Shown here one piece after another: positions 46,800 through 59,927 of a stretch of 64,000 bases of DNA. Origin of the DNA: Eupeodes corollae (Eukaryota; Arthropoda; Insecta; Diptera; Syrphidae); contig NC_079147.1 of assembly GCF_945859685.1 (NCBI RefSeq), positions 15,727,289 through 15,791,288 of the forward strand. The letters are read 5' to 3'. Position 1 is the first letter of the stretch, and each line of letters starts with the position of its first letter. Position numbers and translations under genes: made by a program. The notes under the pieces are model-generated. The model had not been told where the DNA came from. It ran no database searches and was given only the letters and a program-made list of their open reading frames with translations.

Positions 46800-47594
46800 A
46801 TGCTCGCACGCCCCACAGAAGAGAAAGTTGACAACACTAACGATATTATGTTCTTCGAGCTCTTAGACAAAACATATGAGCAGGGTCTTAGCTACGATAT
46901 TAAAACTGTTCTGGGCGATTTTAATGCCAAGCTAGGAAGGGAAGACATATTTAGTGGAGTAATGGGGAAAAACAGCCTGCACTACAACACTTCCGACAAC
47001 GGATTCAGGCTCATAGATTTTGCTGCCCGGCGAAACGTCATGGTAGCCAGTACGCGTTTTCCACACCCCAACATCCACAAAGGAATTTGGAGCTCTCCAG
47101 ATCGATTTACCGTCAACCAGATTGACCATATTGCGATCGACGCCAGACACGCTTCCAGCATAATGGATGTCCGAAGTTTCCGAGAAGCTAACATCGACTC
47201 GGACCATTACCTCGTTGTAGCCAAGGTAGCAATTCAGGTTTCCAGACCAAATGCAATGAGGGGTTGGGATAAGATACAACGTCGAACGGCCAAATCATTT
47301 TCCAATCGAGTTACAAGTAACCTCTCTCGACGTTCTGTGCCACCAACACAAATTGTCGAAAACCAGTGGCAACATTGCCAAGATGCAATCAGAGAAGCCG
47401 CCTCTGATGTGCTGGGTTTCAAGCAGCCAACAACAAGGAACCCCTGGTTTGATGAGGAATGTCGGCAGACAAATGCAGCCAAAAAACAGGCACGCAAAGC
47501 GGCGCTGCATAAAAGGACGAGAGCTGCTCATGAGCTCTATGAGCAGAAGAAGCGAGCGGAACACCGACTTTTCAGAAGGAAAAAAAGCGCATGA
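46800..47594 (+). pseudogene. RTE endonuclease domain remnant
   Basis: 264 open codons starting inside the apurinic/apyrimidinic-type endonuclease: IKTVLGDFNAKLGRE (catalytic D-x-N), GFRLIDFAARRNVMVASTRF, DRFTVNQIDHIAID and IDSDHYLVV. A Lys/Arg-rich linker then leads into RT (RKAALHKRTRAAHELYEQKK). The true N-terminus is upstream at about 46150, separated by the SINE insertion and frameshifts. Confidence 0.85.
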
Positions 47595-49002
47595 GAAGCG
47601 TGCGGTCGAAGATGTTGAGAGATTTAAAAGCAGGAATGAAGTTTGAAGGTTTTATGAACAGATAAAACGAAAGGTACATAAACCTAGAACCGAAGGCTGC
47701 AAAGGCGAAAGTGGAAGGACCACTTCTGCAGACTGTATATAACGGCTACGACGAACTGAATTCCGCTGTCAGGCAGGATGATCAATTCAACATAGACGAC
47801 GAAAGCCAACAATCCCGTCCTCCCGACTTAGACGAAGTAAAGATTGCCATATCTAAGCTGAAGTCTAATAAAGCCGCTGGGTCGGATGGCTTGAATGCCG
47901 AGGAGTATGCACCAACTTATCTGTAAGATATGGTCGGAAGAAAGCATGCCCGATGAATGGAACCTCAGTATTGTTTGCCCGATCGCGATCGTGGTAAAAG
48001 GAGACAATCTAAGCTGCGCCAACTATAGAGTAATAAGTCTACATTACATCGCCCACAAAATCTTCTCTGCCGTAATATGTGAACGTCTAAAGCTCTTTTA
48101 GACCAGGAAAGTCCACAGTTGATCAAATATTCCCATTGCTGCAGATCCTGGAAAAAACCCAAGAACACCAAATCCAATCCCTGCCAAACTCGTCCGTTTG
48201 TGCAGGATGACCATGAAGAATTCACGCTGCTCCATAAAGGTTGGAAAAAACTTAACAGGCAAAAATGGATTTAACAGTTAATGAGGGAAAAACAAAGTAA
48301 ATGCTGTCGTCAAGAAAGGATATAGAACACCGACGTCTAGGTCAAAACGTCACCATCGACAGACGTAACTTTAAGTTAGTCAAGGACGCTGTCTACCTAG
48401 GCTCCGCTGTAAACGCATAAAACAACACCAGCGCTGAGATCAAACGCAGAATAACTCTTGCTAACAGCTGTTTCTTTTGACTAAAAAAGCAATTGAGTGG
48501 TAAAGTCCTCTCTCGAGAGACCAAAGTGTTGCTATATAAGACCCTTATCATTAAAATTCAAAATCAAACAACTATATCCTTCCACCTGATCAAGTTTTAA
48601 AATTCATAGCATATAAATAAAAAATAATGATCCAGTTTAATAAGAAGTGAGTTCAAAAAAAATACAAACCCTTGGAGTTAAGGAATTGGGAGTAAAATGT
48701 AACACTACAGCAAATTATTTTTTTTATTCATCATGTTTCAGATTTATAAGGAACTATACCGAATAAATAAAACGTTTCTTAGCTAAAAGGGGGTATTAAA
48801 GAAGAATTCATCCTTTCATAAAATTAAAAAAAATCGTTTATTATTCCTCCGTCTCTTCTTAATTTCTCTATCTAAATAAATATTGGCCGAGTTACAAAGT
48901 TAGCAACATATTCCAAGTGGAATTATGAACACCGTTCACGATATGAAATTGAAAGTTATACCAATTAACTTTTACTTAAAATAAAACAAACAAATGTAAT
49001 AA

Positions 49003-49101
49003 TTATAACCAAACTTGACCTTGAATCACAGCTTGTATTTCCTCTGTTGAAAAGCCATCAAGTTCATCACACAGAATAACAAACTGACTCACTACAGGGT
49101 T
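49003..49101 (-). CDS. Probable terminal exon of an unidentified minus-strand gene
   Basis: On the minus strand an acceptor tatctttag at 49102-49110 precedes 32 codons, NPVVSQFVILCDELDGFSTE then EIQAVIQGQVWL and TAA. The codons have balanced, non-repetitive composition unlike the surrounding AT-rich DNA. An AATAAA (minus strand, about 48841-48836) lies some 160 bases past the stop. I do not recognise the family. Upstream exons would lie to the right, possibly beyond the transposons or the window. Confidence 0.5.
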   Translation of the reverse strand, partial: NPVVSQFVILCDELDGFSTEEIQAVIQGQVWL

Positions 49102-50484
49102 CTAAAGATATTATATTAGGACTTTTCCATAAATAACCTAACTTCTTACCACTTATGGTTCTAAAATTGAAACAAGTCTAGAGCATAAAATAACCTTAAA
49201 TGTTTTTCGCTGAGTCTTTTGGGTCAAAAAAGTTCTATATTATAAGTAGAAAAGAAATAAAATTTAAAGGCAAAGATAATAAACCTCGAATCATTCTTTA
49301 TACACCCCGAACTCCTGAACTTGTGTGTGACTTAAGGAAAAACCTAAAAATATTGTTCTTGTATCAGGTCGATTAAAGAAAATTCCAATTCATGTTTGAA
49401 AAAAAAGGAAAAACAAAGGCAAACAAAAAGTATAAACACACATAAGACACAAACAGGATAATAAAATAAATCGAAGCAAGAGTTGTTCGAATCCTTAGGG
49501 CGAGTCGAGTGTATATGCTATGTCCTATAATCCTTGTATGTTTTCCCCCCTAACCTAAATCAAAACTTGACATCCTTCCTTGAGTTTGGTACCTATTCTT
49601 TTTTTCTTCGTTTGTAAATACCTACCTCCTACCTCCTTTCTCAATAATAAATTAATCAAACAAAGTAGGAAGAAATAAACTCGCCCTCGCCCACTGCGTG
49701 TTGCATTGTTTTTAATATAAACACAATATTAAATTAAACAAAATTCACAAGTATTATCAAAAAGGTAGTTGGAATATAAAATATTAAAGTAAGTACATAA
49801 TATTTAAATTTCAGGAAACCAAACAAAAATATGTAAATAGTTTTTCTTTTTTGAGTGGAAAGTTTACCAATGGATCAAATTTCTAATCAATTTTTGCGAT
49901 TGAAACCTCATTAAATCCCAGTTGCTGCTAATTGAATATTTTAAATCATACTCACCGCTCATATATCAAATTTTATGAAAATCTCAAACTTATCGGTTGA
50001 TGGTGTTCCAATTAATAGTTTCTCTGTTGATAAGCAAAACTGCAACCCCTTTGGTTTGATTAGGCTACTTGATTTTCTAACACATAATCGCTTAACAGTG
50101 GGGCTTATGGTATTTTTTTGAGGTTTTATTTAGAAATAATTTTTTAAATAGCAAATTGGTACTGATTCATTTAATTTTGCTGACTATTTCGCACAGTTTG
50201 ATAAACTCTTACATCGAATTTGACTTTTAAAATTAAGAGTATCGCTAGATGATATTTTGCACATACTTTTCAATACTTGTGAATCAAACAGGCTTAAAGT
50301 TAACTTTGGAACACCGTATTTTAGTCATTTAGGGCATCTTCTTTGTATTTTATGCACTGTAAGTACATCAAGGTACATCATAGTATGTGTATGATGTTAC
50401 AATCTTCAAAACTATTTCAAATACTTGTGATTGTGGTGAAGCTAAGGCCTGCTTTCAGAGATCTCCTATTTTCGAACAAAATAT

Positions 50485-52560
50485 CTTGATACTTACTTAT
50501 TTGCTTTAAGTGGTGCTACAGTCCGAGATGAACCTGGCCCTCAACGAACATGCGTCTCCAGCTACCTAAGTCCCTAGCTATCTGTCCCCAGTTTTGCACG
50601 CAAAGTTTATTGAGGTCTTCTTTCACGCCCGTCTTCTACTGCGCCGTGCCTCGTAATTGGATTCCAAGACCTTCTTGATGTTCATTCGCTCTATATGACC
50701 CAGCTATCTAAGTCATTTTAATTTTATTCTGTTAACCAGGTCTGCGTCCTTCACAAGCCCAATTTTTCTCTTGAAGCATCCTAAGACGCTCTTTTCTTTC
50801 ATTGACAGGGTTTAGCCCTCAGCGCCATACATGAGAACCGGGATGAAGATTGTCTTATAGATTGCGATGTTAGATGCTAGAGAAGAGACTTTACAACTCA
50901 ATTGCCTTTTAAGTTCAAAGAAGCAGAGATCGTTCAATATCCTTTTTGATCATTGCCCTCATTAAACCCATATTTTCTGCTTCTGTTGCAATGCTCAAAA
51001 ATTAGTATATTTTCATCATCACGGTTTGATCTTTCAATTATTTCGATATCACCGGCGTATCCAATTGGATGGGCCTTGGAAGATTTTACCCCTAGTCTTG
51101 ACGGCTTAAGATGTTTCAATAATAAGGCTCTTGTTGCGATGTTTAGGAGAATGCAATTCACAGCGACTTCTTTTTTGTATATTGGGAAAACTGTGCTGAG
51201 ATTCCACTTATGGGGAATATTTTGCAGATGAGTTGCTGCATACTCCTATAACCAGTGCATAAGCTGCTGCTTCAGTTTCAATATAGCTATCTATATCATG
51301 CTTCGCCTATGTTGAGTAATCTCTTATAGCGAAATTCGATTAGTCACTGCCGTTATGTAATTCGGAGAAGTGTTCTTTTCATATTCTCAACATAGACTGC
51401 GGTTCTAATACGTTGTTTCCCTGATCGTCTTTACAGGTTTCAGTCGGAAAAGGACATGGCAATCTCTTGCGGTTGTAGCCGTCAAACGTCGAATCTTCTC
51501 ACAGTTCTTCATTGCTTCGACATGCATCGGGATATCCGTAGCCATACCTTAACTACATCGAGGTAGTGGTCGGAGTCAATATTGGCCCCTCGGAAAGTTC
51601 GGATATCCTGTATACTGCAAAAGTGTGATAACAATGTGCTCACTCTGGTTGACAGGTTATTGATCAGGAGATTTCTGTCCACTGGTGCATATCAAGATGT
51701 GTGAATTTAATACTAGCTTTCAGAATTTCTCGCCATGCAGCGAAATCAATCAGCCTGAATCCGTTGTCGAAGGTGTTGTAAGCCTGTATCTTCCGATTGT
51801 GCCACCAAAGAAAAATAATATGTCTTGTTGAAGAGCTCGAATAATATGTCTTTGGCGTCATCATCTTTCTCCTCTGTTAGGGCATGTGCAGATATTAGGC
51901 TTATGTTGGCCAATTTAGCCATGATGTGAATTGTCGTGGTCTTGGTACCAGTCTTTTAATTTGCCCGTTCCATCTAATTGCACTTCTTGGATGGAAGTAA
52001 TATCTACCTTGCAGCAGTTTAGGGCTTCCGCTAACTATTAAGAGAACTAATGTTCTACGTACAGATCCAAAGTGTGTTGTCCTTATTTCGGTTGCTTGGT
52101 AAATCATCAATAGATTAGTCCGTATCAGAGGCTTGTTTGTGCTTCGCAACTAGGATTTTGTTATATGGTTCGGATGTCACCCCGAAGGCTAGCACAACCC
52201 CGAACATGAAGGCCAGATTATTAGTATAACTCCAATGACGGGGAGCCGGAAAAACCGCTCCTTATGCGTGGAGGCCTTACAGGGTGTTTAATTAGTAGTT
52301 TATCCTTACTGGAACTGTAGACGCCACCGTTGATTTCTTCCACTAGAATCTAGATAAGAAGAGGTGCCTTAGTGGAAATACCTTCCCCCTCTCTCTCGTT
52401 TACTACCCCCAACAAATCTTCACTGGGGTTAGAAGTTCTAACTAAGAACCCAATCTCCAGTTGAGTTACTATGCACCCGATGTTCACCACGTGGAGGTGA
52501 AAGTCGGAGCTGATAGATAGTTGTACCCTATTGATGTCTACCATTCGAAGATGAATGCCA
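50485..52560 (-). mobile_element. RTE LINE copy D, internally deleted
   Basis: The 3' end is at the left ((TTAC)-like then ggtgctacagtccgag at 50512-50528), with C-terminal and RT remnants (50900-51230, YAGDIEIIERSNRD in place of YADDIDIIGRS). A deletion removes most of RT. Endonuclease remnants follow at 51470-51920 (YNTFDNGFRLIDFAAWREIL). On the minus strand the 5' region reads CGCATAAGGAGCGGTTTTTC at about 52265, as in copy C, and continues as probable 5' UTR to about 52560. Heavily decayed. Confidence 0.78.
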
Positions 52561-52684
52561 AGATATCTGCACTAATACGAGAATATTAAATGGTACTATT
52601 ATAAGAACTCACTAAATGTCCACTGGCAGCTGTCATCTTTTGAATTTAGATTAAGCGACAGTTAGCCTTCGAAATCCTTAGAAT

Positions 52685-53760
52685 TTTTGTTAAAGTTTTA
52701 AAGTCAATACCTTCATCTATTCTCGAAATATTTGAATCGTACATAATTTTTCACCAATTTTGTGTAGTATTTATTGTAGATTTTAATTTTTCATGAAAAA
52801 ACTAAGTATTGAATTTTAATTACAAATTTATTAAATGTTTAAAACAATATACGTATACGTACATAACTTTATTTTTTGATAAGTCATTCGAGTCAAAAAC
52901 CTATTTTTACAAAGTTTAATAATGTTTTTTTTTAGGTAGGGTGGGACGGATTCGACAAATTTTCTGTAGATTCCCTACAACTTCAAAAACGCGTATTCAA
53001 CTTATGTTTTTAATTTATTTGAGGTTTAAATAATCGTAGCAAAGAATTTGATAATTTTAGACATTACTCAATCGTAATAGTTTATAAAAAATACTTTAAA
53101 AAATTATCTCGATATCACTTCTGAAAAAAGCGGCCTATAAAATGCCAATTCATCGGTTTTTTTCAGAAAAAGTCAAGCCAGAGATTTCACCTTCCAGATA
53201 TGGTTCAACAGACTTATCTGAATCTTAAAGACTTAAGTCGGAGTGATAAGTTTTCTTTTGATATGAAACAACCATTCTAAAAAAATAAAAACATTTTCTC
53301 CAGTAACATGGGCAAATTTGACATTTACCGAAAACGCTCCATGTTCGTACGTCAAAAGTGAGCACCCCTAGTTTTGATACAAAATATTATTTATTGCATA
53401 ACTTATAAAAGCAAATTGACAAAAATAAAACAAAATCGAAAGTGAATAATACATTCTACTATTAAAATTGAACACCCATTGAATTTCGTTATTATTAAAT
53501 AAAATAACGCTTACCTCTTGCCTAAGCAAATTTACAAAAAATCACTGGAAAATTGAAAAATAAGTCTAGTCTGCACAACTATTGAGAGAGAACGTTTATG
53601 TTTTTTCTAAAAATTTTACCCGATGTCAAAAACATAATTCTTCGTCCATAAAATTAATTTGGAGGTAAAATAATGTTTTGTTTTTGAAGTCGTAAGCTTT
53701 ATTGGTTCGTAAGATATTTTGGGTTAGCTAAATTGTTGACTTTTTTTTAAAATTTCTTAA
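52685..53760 (-). repeat. Family H copy H10, internal fragments with an unknown insertion
   Basis: 52685-52935 matches the tandem-array unit (CACCAATTTTGTGTAGTATT, GTAGATTTTAATTTTTCATG, TGTTTAAAACAATAT). 53595-53760 matches the array-proximal block (TTTTACCCGATGTCAAAAAC, TTCGTAAGATATTTTGGGTT). Between them 52938-53590 is unrelated DNA starting GGTAGGGTGGGACGG. Neither terminus is present. Confidence 0.55.
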
Positions 53761-56535
53761 TTTTGGACCGATTTCAGTAACTAGCTACTTTGACGTTAAT
53801 AAAATATTCTTAACTCATTGTTTTAATATTTATATTAATGTTTTTTTCTGGAAAACACCGTTGTTTTTTTTAACTAGTCATTTCCTTCAGCAAGTTGTAG
53901 CAGGTGGTTTAACCAAATTTTTAAGAGATTCAGCTTATCCTCCATATGTAAGTCAAAGTTCAAAATATTGAACGAATTTGTAACAACTTCCATATTTTCT
54001 AGCAAATCATATTGAAAAGAATCATATTGAAAAGAATCATATTCGTTATGAAAACTTTTCTGCCAACAACATGATCTAATTTCTTATGTATAGCAACTTA
54101 ACTTTAAATATTGAAAATTTTTAACTGATAGAAAAATGTATAGAAGTCAATTTTGTTAAAATAATACCAAAAGAACAAAAATATTTTAAAATTGATTAAC
54201 AAAACGTTTGGCATTCTTAACAAGTTAAGTGCAGTTAATTAACAAAGTTATTAAACTCCTAATTAATATAATTCATGTTAAGTTTAAATTTAATATAATT
54301 TGTACCGAAAACTTAAAAAAAAATAAAACTGACACACTGCAATTTTGGAACACATTAAATATTGAACAAAATAACCAACAATAACGTAAATTTTGCTCGT
54401 TTTCAAAAATCAGTTAAAAAGTTCTACTGTGCGACCACTGCACGACACGACCAAACAACTTCATGGCAACAAGTAGCAGTCAACTTTGTATCTGATGTAG
54501 GTACGAGTACATATGTTAAATGGACTTGTAATTTGTAATACATTATGCCACCACTGCCTTATTGCCACTGCCATGCGGCATGCCACCCACTTTGATTACG
54601 GAAAATGATTACGATAAGCACCTGGGCTATTTTAGTAAACATAATAATTATTGTTGTCTCCAAAATGACAATCTACATTTTATATAGAGTGTAATGCACG
54701 CAGGTTGAGCGTTATTAATTGTTTATTACCAGCTTCATTACTCCACTAATAAGTCACTTGATATGAGTGCGACTGGAGTGGTTTGTTTTTCTCCTCTTCA
54801 ACTCTTGATTTTAGTTGAATTTTGAATTGCAAATTAAGGGAAAGGATATCACTTTATACAATGTGATACAACTGATTAGACATGCTTTATAAATTTAACG
54901 TTTTATGAATGAGCCAAAAAAATACTGTCCAAAATGCAAAGAACTCTTTTAAACATTTCCTTACACGCAATCAGTATGAAATATTCCCACATTCGTGTAG
55001 TACGACTGAAAAAGATATCTCTATACTTAACAGTCCATCCACAAATGGGGTTTAAAGGTAAGCTGGTGAATGAATATAACTGTTGAATAACTGACTATTT
55101 CACTAAAATAAGAAGAAAATGTAATGCTTTTTAATTGCTGTACAATGAGTCTAATCAATCAAACCGCACTGTGTACTTTCATGTAACTTAGAAACTAAAT
55201 GACGTCATTCTATAATATGTGGTCAAATATTATACGAGATTTACTCGTATCTGTGATGTATGAGATATTTGATATATTAATTGTTGCAGAGGATGAATTT
55301 GTTATCTTTGCTTGGAATGCAAGGGTTTGTATTGTATAAAGGGTAATTGAGCATTAAAACATTAATTGGTAAACTCTACCAAACTTATGGCTTAAGGTAA
55401 ATTTAACTGTACTAAATCAAATTCACATGTACAAATTCCGTAAGAGAGATTTAAACATGTGGATATTAACAAAATTTGAATATTTTTCATAATGTCGGGA
55501 ATGCAAAGCTTGTGGTTCATAGGTCATTATACAAAGCTTTGATAAGGACATAAGAGGTATTTAAACAGGGTTGTTTGGCAAGGCAAAGTTATACAAGTAT
55601 ATTATTTTTGAGTTTGAATTTTTTAATTCTTAAAGTTTGGTGATAAAGTTGTCAAAATGAATGTTCCAAAAGAAGGAACTAACTACTGTTTGAAGTACTA
55701 TAAATGTTGTTTAAAAAATATATAAATTTTGTACACACTTTTTGTTTTTAAATGTAAAGCTTCCTCACATGACTGACCTGATTATAACTTGAAATACAAA
55801 TTATAGTTCTGTTTTTTTTCTTAAAAAGACCGTTTAGAGAAGAACAATTGCAATCATGTTCCTTAGGATGTTTGAAATTTAAAACTGAAACCAATTATAT
55901 TACAAACAATTTTTAGAACGTAAATTGTATTATTTGTATATTGTGCACAAAAGGGTTATGAATACATTTATAATGATTAAATACAGTTTGAGCAATTAGG
56001 ACGAGATTATAAAGGTGATATCGAAAAACATTAGCTACATTAGAAAATTCTTATGTGGGGAAATATTGAGGATCGTAAAGCATTCTACATTCTTGTAGTG
56101 TGGCTAAAGAAAGAATCTTTACAGTACATCCAAAACTGGCCTCAAAAAAGAACGGGTATTGCGGTTGAATTGTTTGATCGAAGGAATACAACTGACTATT
56201 TCACTAGAGCTTTGTTTTTGAAAATAGCGTGAAAAAATGATAGAATGGAGTCATGCGGCAGACTGTGCTCAAGAGTTCAAAAAGTTTGAGTTAGACAACG
56301 GTCACCTATTATTTAGCTTTTCAATTCTGTCCAGGAGGATAAAGTGGGTTTTGGAGTGTACCTTTTAGATAAGTGAATTGTAACCGAATTTCGGACGAAT
56401 AAAGGTTTTATAAATTGTATCTAGATCAAGGACGTGAAAAACTTCTTGTCTCGGTAGACAAAACCTATACACTTAGCAGCTTTTTTGGCGACTTCAAATA
56501 TGTGATACAAGAAAAGGCTTGTCATGATTTATAAA
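53761..56535. other. AT-rich DNA without recognisable genes
   Basis: No supported frame. 54420-54800 is less AT-rich and looks single-copy (CACTGCCATGCGGCATGCCA), possibly conserved intronic or intergenic DNA, but I can assign no function. Confidence 0.45.
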
Positions 56536-56536
56536 A

Positions 56537-57125
56537 ATAAAAAGAGGCTGGGATGCGACCCACACTACTACTCATCCCAACAAAAAGTCGTCAATTGAAT
56601 TCTTCTAAAAAAATTAAAAATTACCAACAATATTTTGCATATGTTGAAACAGTTTGATTTCAAAATCTCTTTTTGTTAACGACATTTTTAGTCAAAAACC
56701 AATATTTACTAATTTTAATATAGAATTTCTTAAAACTTTGTACTTCTGCTATAAGCAAATACAAATTGGATGAATGAAAATAATTTAAAGTCAATAACTT
56801 CTATTATTTAATTTTTTTAGAAAAAACTGTTGGATTTTTATAAAAAAAAATTACCGAATGTCGAAAACAATATTTTCTGTAAGATAAAATTAGTTTGAAG
56901 ACAATTTTTTTTTTAATTTTCGAAAAGATATTTGAGTTGAAAACCAATTTTCACCAAATTTTAGTAATGCTTTTTTAAGTTTTTATTGTTTAATAAAAAA
57001 AACTATTAATTCGATTTTTCTCGAAATTTTACCAGATGACAAAAACGTTGATTTTTGTTGCAAAAACAAGTATTTTTTTTTTTATTAAAAAAAAACTGTT
57101 AATTGGATTTTGTTCCAAAAATAAA
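56537..57125 (-). repeat. Family H copy H8, 5'-truncated
   Basis: The hairpin end is GAGGCTGGGATGCGACCCAC, with a shortened hairpin. Tandem-array units follow (TGTCGAAAACAATATTTTCT, ATATTTGAGTTGAAAACC). The 5' terminal block is missing; the copy gives way to a LINE relic near 57130. Confidence 0.75.
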
Positions 57126-57129
57126 ATAA

Positions 57130-57935
57130 TTTAGTATATAACTTATCATCCTATGTGAAGTTTAAAAGAGTTTCGGAGACAAATCGAAACCCTGGGACAG
57201 CGTTAAGTATGTGAACATCAGATTAGAACCCGTCCAATACTACTTGAATTGAATTCATAGTGGCGAAGCATTAACAAGCCTTGGATAAGGACGGAATTGA
57301 ACGGCCCAAAAGGTAATTTATGACATCAATACCAAAAACACACATTTTCGATAATAGAGCTTAATGCCAAACTCCATCAAATGCCTTTGAAATATCAAGT
57401 ATATTCTCCAAAACGATGTAAGGAATTGCTTCACTGTTGATGTAGATAAACCATAAGATCACCCAGTGAACTACTTCGATAGCCGTACTTTCATAAGAAG
57501 CTTTTGTTTTTCAAGATATTCTGCTTAATTGATGGATAGTAAGATGGATAGTTTTTCATCCATTTAGAATAGACCCTGAAAAGCTTATCAAGTAGTTTTG
57601 CCCGCATCGAAGGACGGGGTACTATCCGGTCCAGCAGCTTCGTGGATATTGAGGTATTTCATTATTCTAGCAACTTCACGGTGCAAGATTAGTGAAGAGA
57701 AATGTTTACTTCTTTTGGGACATTGTAGTATTTTTTCTGTAATTTTTAGCCATGCTAAAATTGAATTCGTCAAATATTTTAGCTTTTTCCAGATTTCCTC
57801 AGTGGGTTGGGTCTGGGAAATACGGAAACTAATATCATTGATTCTAATAACCTCATTACATTTCGAATCAAACCATGAAGTTTCTTTGAGTTTTCTTGAT
57901 TTTAACACATTCGGTATACATTTTTAGATGCATAC
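57130..57935 (-). pseudogene. LINE relic (endonuclease-RT linker and RT start)
   Basis: The minus-strand frame at 57588-57908 has ETSWFDSKCNEVI and RIMKYLNIHEAAGPDSTPSF, the linker and 'kAaGPDgiP' entry of a LINE RT. To the left, in other frames, QNILKNKSFL and YRSSSLGDLMVYLHQQ resemble the following RT block. The family is uncertain (jockey/CR1-like). Confidence 0.6.
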
Positions 57936-58049
57936 ATTATTTTAGAAATGTTTAGATATAAAGATATGAAGCTGCGATAGAATTCACACTTTTAATTTTA
58001 CATTTGTGCCTTTAAAATAAAAAAAATAAAATGATTTAGTAAAATGTGA

Positions 58050-58280
58050 AAGTTTTAAACGATTTTCATACCTGCTATTTCTTCACAATTTACTAAGTTA
58101 AAATGGCGGAATAGGTACTTTAACTTTAAGCAATGTGTGCTAAATCTATATAACAACTGTGCAGTTATTCTTAAAAGAGCAGTGAAGTCTAATCAATAGT
58201 TGAGAAGTCCAATTATTAGGTATTACGCTTAGTATTTGCTTTGTTTATTTTCAAGAACTGTCAGTTCTTAGACATGTTTG
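58050..58280 (-). repeat. Second copy of the gag-relic 3' module
   Basis: Aligns with 1090-1372: shared words include CAATTTACTAAG, TTATTCTTA, CAATTAG and TATTTGCTTTGTTTA, then AGAACTGTCA and TTAGACATGTTT, which lie inside the end of the gag relic. The match spans the junction between gag end and non-coding sequence. Confidence 0.6.
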
Positions 58281-59927
58281 GATGGTCATTTTAAAGGCAA
58301 TTAGCATTTTACTAGTTAGTTAAAGTTTTGGACTCCCTTAGTAAACTGCTAAAAATATAAAGCAAATTAATTACTAGTAAGTTGTAAAACCCTTAAAATA
58401 AGGTTGTGTGTAATTTTGCAACAACCCAAATTCTCATTTGAAGAACTTCGAAACAATTCATTTTTAAAGTTTAAGCCGAGTTATTACAGTAGTCAAAAAA
58501 ATCACTTCAATTTGGGGATGTTTAATTTGTTACTATCATTTTTATTAACTGGAAGTTAAAGAAAACAATACTTGTATGAATTTTCATGATAATTAAGTAG
58601 AAAAATAATGATTTCCAATGTCAGTAGATTTTTTGTAGGTTTTTTTTTTAAAAAATTGTCTATTAGGTTTTTCAAAAATCATTTTCCGCTCCGCTTTTAG
58701 TTGATTTTATTTTGACGTTGCAATGTGTCAAGCTAAGTTTAATTGAATTCCATGATATTATGTTTTCCTAATCGAAATTATTATCGTTTAACTCATCGAA
58801 AATTGTTAAAAGTCTTTTTTGCATATCTCCATGTTATTATATCTTTCAAACAGTTTTTTTTTCGGTTCGAAATTCAAAGCATTTTAATAGCTCCAAAAAT
58901 CAAAATCTTAAGCCCTTTTTTTCTTGTAGATTAATGAAAAATTATTCCTTAGATTACTGACTTTTTCTGGTGAAGTTTTGTCAACACAACACTTAATACT
59001 CAAATAGAAGCTATTTGTTTAATTTCAAAAAAAGGTCAAAACTAGAATGTTACTTGACATATTTTTGTACACAATGGAGCTACACTCAAGTTGAGATATT
59101 CTTTTTGACAAAACGTAATTAGATTATGATCAATATTGTATTTCAACTACTTACTTTAAGTTTTATCATCTAAAATTGTACTTCATTTTTCTTCTCAAGT
59201 TACATTCTTTTTTCAAGAAGATAAATAATGCACATGACATTGAAATTTGTGAAGAGCTTCTTTGTGTTAAATATAAATTATGTTAATAGAATTGTATGTT
59301 TTTTTTTTTAAGTAGGCATTGTCAAAAAAAAGAGTCATATACAATATTTATAGATAGATATTTTATTTCTTTCTTTAAAATGTTATTTGGTTTGCTACCG
59401 CTCAGTTTACACAGAGATTTGATATTAAAAATATATCTTTCTACTGAATAAGTTATTTTTACAACATTATAATTACAAAAAGAAAACATTTATATTTTGA
59501 AGGAAAATATGATAAAAACCTTCATTTAAGTAAAACAAACATTTCAGTAAGAAATAGATTGAATTTTTATATAGAGGTATAGCGTGAAATAATTTGTACC
59601 TTTTTTACATTCCATTTTTGTTTTGGATTTCGAATATTAGAAAAAAATATAAGGGTGAATTACAATGTGTTTTCTTCATTAATGTGCAGGAACTGAGTCC
59701 ATTTTAACATTATTTAGCAATTTCATACATTTCAATTCGTCACTTTTAAACTATAGAGGTCTAGAATTTTCTAATTTTTAAATGAATTTTAAACTAAAAT
59801 AAAACCTATGTTAATATTTTAAATAGAGTACCTAAACCATTCATGAGAACATAATATCTGATATTAGCTGGGTTTAACCAAAAAAATCACGATTTCTTCG
59901 ATTTTGGCTTAAAATACTTATAATAAT

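Larger units (their letters stand above)
46110..48556 (+). mobile_element. RTE LINE copy C with endonuclease, carrying a SINE insertion
   Basis: On the plus strand: 5' ATAAGGAGCGGTTTT (also at the 5' end of copy D), then apurinic endonuclease fragments RIFTWNVRSLNRPC, the ORF at 46800-47594 with TVLGDFNAKLGREDIF, ASTRFPHPNIHKGIW and IDSDHYLVVAKV (SDH-type end motif), and the linker AAKKQARKAALH. RT parts follow: SNKAAGSDGLNAEEYA and NYRVISLHYIAHKIFSAV, then an internal deletion. The C-terminal part (ITLANSC-like; KVLLYKTLIIK) stops at 48556 without the family 3' tail. Frameshifts and stops break both domains. Confidence 0.88.
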
